Shown: in pieces, positions 1 through 5,410 of the stretch
Layout of the letters: every line of letters begins with the position of its first letter
Numbering within the stretch: the stretch's first letter is position 1
Assembly: GCA_964353455.1 (NCBI GenBank)
Contig: CAYGWP010000165.1
Location: 1-10,335 of the forward strand
Length of the DNA: 10,335 bases
Direction: 5' to 3'
From: CAYGWP01 sp964353455
GTDB taxonomy: Bacteria > Planctomycetota > Phycisphaerae > FEN-1346
Made by a program: the position numbers and the translations under genes
Notes under the pieces: model-generated
The model's input: the letters and a program-made list of their open reading frames with translations, nothing else
The model's database searches: none
What the model was told of the DNA's origin: nothing

Positions 1-122
1 ACGAAAAATAATCAGGTGCCAGGCATCATGGCATACCATTAGCAGGGGGTCAATCGCGGTGCGGATACCATATGTAGGGGGTGTTTTGATTGCGGATTGA
101 ACAGAGAGGCAACAACAGATCA

Positions 123-150
123 TCCACAGATGACGCAGATGGACGCAGAT
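123..150. repeat. Short tandem motif (CAGATGACGCAGATGGACGCAGAT type)
   Basis: The motif (A/G)CGCAGAT occurs twice in a row after CCACAGATG. From memory, this kind of low-complexity string is dispersed in planctomycete and verrucomicrobial genomes. It is not coding on either strand in any recognisable way. Its role is unknown. Confidence 0.5.
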
Positions 151-183
151 AAGGTCGGTGTGAGACGAAGACCGAAGGGCTTT

Positions 184-310
184 TTCACTCCGCATTCCGC
201 ACTCCGTGTTTTTTCCGTTCCCTCCGTGCCTTCGTGCCTCCGTGCCTTCGTCCCTGCGTGCCTCGCTGTCTTGCCATTCACTCCGCATTCCGCACTCCGC
301 ATTCCGCACT
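184..310. repeat. Direct 23-bp repeats flanking three tandem 16-bp units
   Basis: An exact 23-bp direct repeat (TTCACTCCGCATTCC... ending in CACTCCG) is seen at 184-206 and 277-299, and its CGCATTCCGCACT core continues to 310. Between the copies lie three tandem 16-bp units: 221-236, 237-252 (15 of 16 identical to the first) and 253-268 (diverged). Their theme is CCTCCGTGCCTTCGTG. On the minus strand this reads as the familiar 'RRHEGTEGTE' false protein. The block looks like a dispersed noncoding repeat family. Confidence 0.7.
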
Positions 311-385
311 TGCCTTTCCCGATTTCCTTTGACCCCCGCCCCGCCCCGACGTATCGTGATTTCTGGCATGGTTCACGTTATTTGC

Positions 386-452
386 CGCGCCGCCGGCGCG
401 AGGCCGTTCGGCCTGAAAGGCCGGCACGTAAGAGGCCCCGCCATCGGCGGGG
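386..452. repeat. Cluster of perfect GC-rich hairpins (REP-like)
   Basis: Adjacent perfect inverted repeats are present. CGCGCC/GGCGCG lies at 386-400 with loop GCC. GGCCG-TT-CGGCC at 402-413 is alternative to CGGCCT-GAA-AGGCCG at 409-423. CCCCGCC-ATC-GGCGGGG lies at 436-452. None is followed by a T-run, so they are unlikely to be intrinsic terminators. The hairpins sit close to a REP-associated transposase remnant, which fits a REP/REPIN-type repeat. The 402-423 segment could switch between two stems. Confidence 0.6.
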
Positions 453-500
453 TTGATGGAGGACCAGCGTGATTCATTTTGTTTTTCTCTTTTTCTTTGA

Positions 501-603
501 AGCCCTGAAGGGGCGCCACGGGGGACGGCAATGGCCCAGTCGCTCGCGAGGATTCTCGTCCACCTCATTTTCAGCACGAAGACCGTCGCGCCCTTTCAGG
601 GCT
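501..603. mobile_element. 103-bp REPIN/MITE-like element with imperfect inverted ends
   Basis: The left end 501-517 (AGCCCTGAAGGGGCGCC) and the reverse complement of the right end 587-603 (AGCCCTGAAAGGGCGCG) match at 15 of 17 positions. Each end can fold on itself; GCCCT-TTC-AGGGC at 590-602 is perfect. The interior carries the start of a REP-associated transposase reading frame (531-605). Short paired REPs with a transposase fragment between them suggest a non-autonomous derivative made by internal deletion. I know of no name for this exact element. Confidence 0.5.
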
Positions 604-605
604 GA
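531..605 (+). pseudogene. N-terminal remnant of REP-associated tyrosine transposase (Y1_Tnp, RAYT)
   Basis: From ATG 531 the frame reads MAQSLARILVHLIFSTKTVA followed by PFQG and a TGA at 603-605, only 24 codons. The pattern M-x-Q-S-L-x-(K/R)-I-L-(V/I)-H-(L/I)-(V/I)-F-S-T-K is the conserved opening beta strand of IS200-like/REP-associated Y1 transposases, which normally run about 150 or more residues. The HUH motif and catalytic tyrosine would lie downstream and are absent. The frame runs directly into the right inverted repeat of the surrounding element, so the body was probably deleted. It is not functional as a transposase by itself. Recognition is from the motif alone. Confidence 0.65.
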
Positions 606-652
606 ACGGATGAAGAAGGAAGAAAAGAGGAAGGGAGAGGCCTATCCCGTCA

Positions 653-700
653 CCCAGGGCGTTGCCCGTGGGCTGTTACATTTCAGCCCGTCAGGCTGAA
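653..700. repeat. Two REP-like hairpins
   Basis: CCCAGGGC (653-660), loop GTT, then GCCCGTGGG (664-672) pair apart from one bulged G. TTCAGCC (682-688), loop CGTCA, then GGCTGAA (694-700) pair perfectly. The tail CTGAACGGAT after the second stem also occurs just after the 590-602 stem, so both belong to one repeat family. No T-run follows, so a terminator role is unlikely. Confidence 0.6.
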
Positions 701-733
701 CGGATTAAAGCCCTTCGCCCTGCGGCCGGTAAG

Positions 734-760
734 GAAAATGGTACTGCGTCCCCCGATAAT
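734..760. repeat. Possible dispersed repeat (GGGGACGCAGTACCATTTT on the minus strand)
   Basis: The minus strand reads GGGGGACGCAGTACCATTTT. I associate this string with dispersed repeats in planctomycete-like genomes, but only from memory; no second copy exists in this window. No gene is seen between 700 and 900. Confidence 0.3.
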
Positions 761-842
761 AGATAAGTTTGCCGTTTACACGTATCTGGGGGCCGGTACA
801 ATAATTCAGGTAGCCCATCCGGCCGTTTCGGGAAGCCTGACC

Positions 843-858
843 TTGACGTACGGGTCAA
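843..858. promoter_or_regulatory. Stray 16-bp inverted repeat TTGAC-N6-GTCAA
   Basis: TTGAC (843-847), six bases GTACGG, then GTCAA (854-858). Arms and spacing are exactly those of the first operator-like site in front of the DUF6932-XRE cassette (7461-7476). It lies about 185 bp upstream of the kinase start. No -10 hexamer sits 16-18 bp after the TTGACG, so I do not call a promoter here. It may be a second binding site for the XRE protein or a coincidence. Confidence 0.3.
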
Positions 859-901
859 ACGGCGACTACGCGGGCTGCGACCGTTTCGGCCCGCCGCGCA
901 A

Positions 902-938
902 GGGGGAAAAGGAAGAATGTCCCCTTTTTCCCCCCCCC
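902..938 (-). repeat. Dispersed repeat with GGGGACATTCT core, folds into a hairpin
   Basis: On the minus strand this reads GGGGAAAAAGGGGACATTCT and then TCCTTTTCCCCC. A second copy lies in the opposite orientation at 7167-7195. GGGGGAAAAGG (902-912) pairs with CCTTTTTCCCCC (923-934) with one bulged T around a 10-base loop. A possible early start codon of the kinase frame (ATG 917) lies inside this repeat, one reason to reject that start. Confidence 0.6.
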
Positions 939-1004
939 GCGAATGGCGTACTTTATGTCACCACGAAGACATATCTGTACGCTATCCGGGCCCCGCGCAA
1001 CTGA
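939..1004 (+). pseudogene. C-terminal scrap of a PQQ/beta-propeller repeat protein
   Basis: The frame ending at TGA 1002-1004 reads ANGVLYVTTKTYLYAIRAPRN. The pattern (D/N)GVLYV-x-T-x-T-x-LYAI is typical of a PQQ-like/BamB-type beta-propeller blade at the end of a protein. The frame is open back to 738, but the residues before it are translated from the repeat hairpin (902-938) and sequence I do not recognise. The scrap probably survives from a gene cut by the repeat or by deletion. It lies in a different frame from the kinase. Confidence 0.45.
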
Positions 1005-1042
1005 GAATCTCCTCTACAGACAGGGATCGAACCGAAGACCGG

Positions 1043-4000
1043 ATGGTTGAAAGGGGGATGGCCGTGGCCGAGGCGAATCGTTCGGACTCATCCGCAGACC
1101 GCTTGACGCGGATTCAGCGCGTGCTCGACGAAGTCCTCATGCGGCGGGCGGCGGGCGAGACGCTGCCTGACGATGTTGTTGTCTCCCAGCATTCCGACCT
1201 GATGCCTGAACTCGGCGAGCGCCTGCAAGCCCTCAAGTCAGCCCAAGAGGCGGGCCGGCCGGCGGTTCCACCGCGTCCGGCCGCCGCCGGTGCCTCCAAT
1301 CCCTTGGAAGGCCGGTGCCCCTTCTGCCAGAGCCGCGTTCGCGTCAAGGCGGAGCACGCGGGGCGCCGCGTGCGATGCAAGTGTGGCCGCGTGTTCGTCG
1401 CCGACCTTCCGTCGGGCGGCGACGGGGCCTTCGCGATCCCTCCTCCCCCTCCGGAACTGGCGGCACCCATCGCCGGCTATGAGATCGAGCGCGAACTGGG
1501 CCTGGGCGGCATGGGGCGGGTGTACCTGGCGCGGGAGGTCGCCACGAAGCGGCAGGTCGCGCTCAAGGTGATGCTCGCGGGGCGCTCCGCAAACGAGCGG
1601 GACCGCCGGCGCTTCGAGCGGGAGGTGGAGATTGCCGCCTCGCTCGAGCATCCGAACATTGCGCGGCTCTACGCCACGGGCATCCACGAGGGCCACTACT
1701 GGTTCGCCATGGAATACGTGGAAGGCGAACGCCTCGACCAGTTTGCCGCCCGCCGCAACCTCGGCGTCCGCGACATCCTCGTCCTCTTCGGCCGGGTCTG
1801 CGAGGCGGTGAACTATGCCCACCAGAGGGGCATCATGCACCGAGACCTGAAACCGGGCAACATCCTGGTGGACAGGGCCGGCCAGCCGCGAGTGCTGGAC
1901 CTGGGCCTGGCCAAGGTCGCGGACCCGACGGCCGATATTGAGCAAACGATCTCCATGGGCGGCGAACTGGCGGGGACGCCGGCCTACATGTCGCCGGAAC
2001 AAATCCAGGGCGGCCCGACCGGGCTCGATGTCCGGAGCGACGTGTACTCTCTCGGTGTGGTCCTCTACCAACTTCTCACTGGGCAGTCTCCCTACGGGCC
2101 GACCACCGGCCTGCCGGACCTCCTGCGGGCCGTGGTCGAGCGGGAACCCCAGCCGCCGCGCCAGGTGCGCCCGGATATCCCCGATGAGGTGGCGGCCATC
2201 ATCCTGAAGGCGATTGAGAAGCACCGGGCCCAGCGGTACCAGACCGCCGGCGACCTGGGGCGTGACATCGCCGCCCACCTGGCGGGTAAACCGGTTTCGG
2301 CCAAGGGGCAGGGCGGATGGTACAGGCTCCGCAAGATGCTGGTCCGACGCAAGCGCGCAGCCATCACGGTGGCGGCCGTGGTCGGCCTCTCGCTGGGCCT
2401 CGGACTCTTGTTCGCGTCGCTCTACTCCAAGACGCGGGTCGAACTCCAGGAGGTCATCCGCGAGAAGGAAGTCTGGCGCGACCGCACCCCCGCTCCGGAG
2501 GCGCCCGTCTCGACCCCCGGCCCGCCGGAGGCGCCCGTCTCGACCCCTGTTCCTTCTCCTGCGGCTCCCGCGCCGGCGCCAAAGGCCGCCTCGCCGTGGG
2601 TCCGTATCTTCGACGGCGAGACCCTGAGCGGGTGGAGTGAGCCCAGAGGTGGTAGTGGCAGTGCGCGGGTCAACAACGGCGCTATCGAAGTGACCGGTTA
2701 CGAATTGACAAATACCGCAATATACCATCAAATGGAAGCCAGCGACATGGCCATTTCTGCGCAGGTAAAGAAAGTTGCAGGGGACCATGGCAGTCTGTAT
2801 TTAAGGCATGGTCCCCAAGGGGTATATCTCGCCACGTTCAAGGGAGGCGGCAAACCCGGTGATTTCCCAATTTGCAAATACCATTCCGGTAGTTGGACAG
2901 AACTGGCCGTCAACAAGACACCGATTACTCTGATAGACTCTAAGGGGCGCCCAGGCAACGAAGGCTTCTTCGAGATGACCTTCCGCGCCGTGGGCACGCT
3001 GTTGACCGTTGAGGTCCAAGGCAGGGAAATCCTTCGCGTCGAGGACGCCGACTTGGACTACGGCTCTCCCGGAATCGGGGGCACCGCCCTGTTCCGGGAC
3101 ATCTACGTCTGGGTTCCTGACAAGCAGGGTGCCGCCGGCGGCGGGCAGCCTGGTGCCGGTGCCCCGGCCTCTTCCACGGGGGCGGATGCGGCGGGAACCT
3201 CGCAGGCGCTCCCCGCTCCCAACACGCTCACCCCCGAGGAACAGGCCTTAGGCTGGCGGCTCCTCTTCGACGGCAAGACCACCGCCGGTTGGCGCGGCTA
3301 CCGGGCAGCCGATCTTCCCGAGGGTTGGAGGGTCAAGGACTCGGCCCTTGTGGGTGCGGGGAACCGCAGCCACATCGTGACGACGGCCCAGTACGACGAT
3401 TTCGATCTGACCCTGGAGTGCATGATCGAAGAACGGGGCAACAGCGGCATCATGTACCGTGTGACCGAGGATGCCGACGAGCCTTATCAGGCAGGCCCCG
3501 AATTCGAGGTCCAGGAAGATCGGGCCTACGGGAACCAGAATAGCAACAGGAACGCCGGAGCATGCTATCGCCTCTACGCGCCCCGTCAACAGGTAACAAT
3601 GCCGCCCGATACCTGGATCAAAATCCGACTTCTTGCCGCCGGCTCGTTTATACAGCACTGGGTCAACGGCGAAAAGGTCGTCGAGTACCGGATCGGGAGC
3701 GACGATTGGAACCAGCGCTTGGCGGCAAGTCAGTACCGGGAAAAGCCGAAGTTTGGGAGGAACTCCACGGGATATATTTGCCTTCAAGCCTATACCGGAA
3801 CCGTGCGGTTCCGCAACATCAAGATCCGGCCGCTGGCGGACGGCGCCCAGGCGCCCCCCTTGCCACCCGGCTCCGCCGCCGACATGAAGAACGCGCTCTG
3901 GTGGCTCGACCAGGCCTGTGACGACGCGGACCGGATCAGCACGGACCTCGGAAGAGCCGAGGCCCACTTCTGGATCGCGCGGACCTATGCCAGGGCTGGC

Positions 4001-5344
4001 GACGTCGCCCGCGCTCGGCTGGCGCTCCACGCGTGTGGAGGATTCCTGGCAAAGAGCGCCGCCGGTTACGGGGCCTATGCGCACATCGCCGCCGCGCAGG
4101 CCAAGGCGGGCGATGCGACCGGCGCCCAGCGGACCCTGGATGAGGTCAAGGCCGCCATCTCGGCCCTGCCGGACCAGAAGGCCAAAGACGAGGCGTTCGT
4201 CAAGTTCTCGGAAGAGTTGACTTGGGCCGAGTTCCTGCCGGGGGCCAAGACCGTAGCCTCCGAGATCGCCAGTGATGCATGGCAGAGGCATTGGCAGTAC
4301 TGGGAGATAGCCATGTACGAGGCGAAGGCTGGCGATGTGGCGGGGGCTGGCCAGACCGTTCAGACCTTGGTCGCTATGGCGGCAGGCATTGGCAAACTGG
4401 ACACGCGAGCCAATCTGTACCGCAGCATTGCCCACGTGCGGCTTCAGATCGGGGACGTCAACGGGGCCCGGCAATCCTTGGATGCCGCCAAGACCGCCAA
4501 TCTGGCGGACGGCAACAGTTGGACCCGCGGCGACATCGCCCGCCTGTATGCGAAGATTGGCGAGCTCGGTCACGCGAAGGCCATCGCGGCCACCATTGAC
4601 CGCGCTGGCCGAATGGCCCGCGCCTATACGCTCATTGCCGAGGTGCAGCGGAAAGCAGGCGACGTGGCTGGGGCCACGCAGACCCTTGGCCTCGCCAAGG
4701 CGCTGGCGGCCGCAACGGCCGATGCCAGGGAAAAAACCTGGATGTACGCTGACATTGCCCGGTGGCAGGCCTTGTGCGGCAACGCCCCAGGGGCGCTGGA
4801 AACCATCCAGACCGCCCTGATAGCCGCACCCGCGATCACCGATGCGAAGCAGAGGGGCGAAGCCTACGGCGGAATCGCTTTGGCCCAGGCGGACGCGGGG
4901 GACCTCGACGGCGTGCGAGCGACGATGAGACTCATCAGGCCCATTGTTGCAAGCGTTGGCTACAACGAGAAGCTGGTGTCGGCCTATGTTGTCTGCCGTC
5001 AGGCCGAGAAGGGCGACGTGGTGGGCGCCAAGGAGACGACTTCCCTCATACCACGGGAGGCCAAGAGCGCGGATGTTGCAGCATGGTATGTTGCCGCGGC
5101 ACAAGCCAAGGCTGGCGACTACAACGGCGCCAGGGCGACCGCCGAGGCCATCGCCACCGTCGAGTGGCGAGACCGGGCATACCAGGCCGTTGCCGAGGGC
5201 CAAGCAAGGAGGGGCGATCTCGCGACGCTGCGGGCCTGGGTGGACTCGCTGACCGACCCCGCTGTGCGTGCCTATGCCTGCGTCGGCGCCGCCGAGGGGC
5301 TGCTTCCGCCCCCGAAGATAGTGGGTTTGGGGATGTGGGACTGA
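1043..5344 (+). CDS. Receptor-like Ser/Thr protein kinase with two DUF1080 domains and helical repeats
   Basis: This 1433-residue protein probably phosphorylates Ser/Thr in the cytoplasm and displays a large extracytoplasmic sensor part. Numbered from ATG 1043: a charged helical leader; a zinc ribbon (C92-x2-C95, C112-x-C114); a Hanks-type kinase at about 145-420 with glycine loop LGLGGMGRV (152-160), K175, HRDLKPGN (266-273), DLG (286-288; DFG is usual) and SPE (317-319); one membrane helix (about 439-460); a Pro-rich linker with a 30-bp tandem repeat; a first, divergent DUF1080/LamG-like domain (519-692); a second, canonical one (737-933) with GNSGIMYR and EFEVQED; then about 11 helical repeats (945-1425) of the type IAxAQAKAGDxxGA. 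Upstream in-frame ATG 917 is rejected because residues from there would come from a repeat and another gene's scrap. ATG 1058 is an alternative start. DUF1080 is linked to 3-keto-glycoside hydrolysis; here binding is as likely as catalysis. Confidence 0.9.
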   Translation: MVERGMAVAEANRSDSSADRLTRIQRVLDEVLMRRAAGETLPDDVVVSQHSDLMPELGERLQALKSAQEAGRPAVPPRPAAAGASNPLEGRCPFCQSRVRVKAEHAGRRVRCKCGRVFVADLPSGGDGAFAIPPPPPELAAPIAGYEIERELGLGGMGRVYLAREVATKRQVALKVMLAGRSANERDRRRFEREVEIAASLEHPNIARLYATGIHEGHYWFAMEYVEGERLDQFAARRNLGVRDILVLFGRVCEAVNYAHQRGIMHRDLKPGNILVDRAGQPRVLDLGLAKVADPTADIEQTISMGGELAGTPAYMSPEQIQGGPTGLDVRSDVYSLGVVLYQLLTGQSPYGPTTGLPDLLRAVVEREPQPPRQVRPDIPDEVAAIILKAIEKHRAQRYQTAGDLGRDIAAHLAGKPVSAKGQGGWYRLRKMLVRRKRAAITVAAVVGLSLGLGLLFASLYSKTRVELQEVIREKEVWRDRTPAPEAPVSTPGPPEAPVSTPVPSPAAPAPAPKAASPWVRIFDGETLSGWSEPRGGSGSARVNNGAIEVTGYELTNTAIYHQMEASDMAISAQVKKVAGDHGSLYLRHGPQGVYLATFKGGGKPGDFPICKYHSGSWTELAVNKTPITLIDSKGRPGNEGFFEMTFRAVGTLLTVEVQGREILRVEDADLDYGSPGIGGTALFRDIYVWVPDKQGAAGGGQPGAGAPASSTGADAAGTSQALPAPNTLTPEEQALGWRLLFDGKTTAGWRGYRAADLPEGWRVKDSALVGAGNRSHIVTTAQYDDFDLTLECMIEERGNSGIMYRVTEDADEPYQAGPEFEVQEDRAYGNQNSNRNAGACYRLYAPRQQVTMPPDTWIKIRLLAAGSFIQHWVNGEKVVEYRIGSDDWNQRLAASQYREKPKFGRNSTGYICLQAYTGTVRFRNIKIRPLADGAQAPPLPPGSAADMKNALWWLDQACDDADRISTDLGRAEAHFWIARTYARAGDVARARLALHACGGFLAKSAAGYGAYAHIAAAQAKAGDATGAQRTLDEVKAAISALPDQKAKDEAFVKFSEELTWAEFLPGAKTVASEIASDAWQRHWQYWEIAMYEAKAGDVAGAGQTVQTLVAMAAGIGKLDTRANLYRSIAHVRLQIGDVNGARQSLDAAKTANLADGNSWTRGDIARLYAKIGELGHAKAIAATIDRAGRMARAYTLIAEVQRKAGDVAGATQTLGLAKALAAATADAREKTWMYADIARWQALCGNAPGALETIQTALIAAPAITDAKQRGEAYGGIALAQADAGDLDGVRATMRLIRPIVASVGYNEKLVSAYVVCRQAEKGDVVGAKETTSLIPREAKSADVAAWYVAAAQAKAGDYNGARATAEAIATVEWRDRAYQAVAEGQARRGDLATLRAWVDSLTDPAVRAYACVGAAEGLLPPPKIVGLGMWD
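2495..2547 (+). repeat. 30-bp tandem repeat in the Pro-rich linker
   Basis: An identical 23-base string occurs at 2495-2517 and 2525-2547, period 30 bp. It encodes PEAPVSTP twice within the linker between the membrane helix and the first DUF1080 domain. Such linkers vary in length by slippage. Confidence 0.8.
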
Positions 5345-5357
5345 GCCGCGCGATCCG

Positions 5358-5374
5358 GGGCTGCGGCGCAGCCC
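5358..5374 (+). other. Intercistronic hairpin between kinase and phosphatase
   Basis: GGGCTGC (5358-5364), loop GGC, GCAGCCC (5368-5374) form a perfect 7-bp stem 13 bases after the kinase stop. No T-run follows, so it is not a classical terminator. It could set relative expression or mRNA stability of the two genes if they share a transcript. Confidence 0.5.
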
Positions 5375-5400
5375 GCCGCAAGATGCGTCGCGCTTCTGAT

Positions 5401-5405
5401 GGAGG
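5401..5405 (+). promoter_or_regulatory. Ribosome-binding site choosing the phosphatase start
   Basis: GGAGG at 5401-5405 lies 5 bases before ATG 5411. The alternative ATG 5399 overlaps this site and has no Shine-Dalgarno of its own, so 5411 is preferred. Confidence 0.75.
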
Positions 5406-5410
5406 AGCCG

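Larger units (their letters stand above)
1..1042. other. Gene-poor repeat region upstream of the kinase
   Basis: I see no convincing intact gene in these 1042 bases. Small open frames on both strands translate to low-complexity products typical of spurious annotation of dispersed repeats. Frame 2 is open from the window edge to a TGA at 98-100 and could be the last 32 codons of a truncated upstream gene, but I do not recognise the peptide. The stretch holds tandem and direct repeats (123-310), hairpin clusters (386-452 and 590-700), a transposase remnant (531-605), a repeat hairpin (902-934) and a beta-propeller scrap (939-1004). Each is listed separately. The picture is of a decayed, repeat-colonised intergenic region. 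Confidence 0.75.

Noticed and set aside
120..302. Minus-strand 60-codon frame with 'RRHEGTEGTE' and 'SAECGV' motifs
   Set aside because: It is a translation of the tandem 16-bp and direct 23-bp repeats. Such products are well-known false proteins.
184..310. Possible CRISPR array
   Set aside because: Units are 16 bp with no unique spacers, and the 23-bp repeats occur only twice. No cas gene is near.
843..870. Sigma70 promoter for the kinase starting at TTGACG 843
   Set aside because: No -10-like hexamer occurs 16-18 bases downstream; the sequence there is GC-rich.
917..1042. Upstream start (ATG 917) for the kinase, adding 42 residues
   Set aside because: This segment comes from a dispersed repeat and the out-of-frame tail of another gene, and ATG 917 lies inside the repeat itself.
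1238..2788. Long minus-strand open frame opposite the kinase domain (516 codons)
   Set aside because: It lies antisense to a clear kinase with all catalytic motifs. Its product is His/Arg/Gly-rich without motifs, as expected from a GC-rich shadow frame.
3248..5203. Long minus-strand open frame opposite the DUF1080 and repeat part (651 codons)
   Set aside because: It is antisense to recognisable domains and repeats. Its length is explained by GC-rich third positions, and no domain is seen.
5399..5410. ATG 5399 as the phosphatase start
   Set aside because: It overlaps the GGAGG site that is correctly spaced for ATG 5411, and no other Shine-Dalgarno precedes it.
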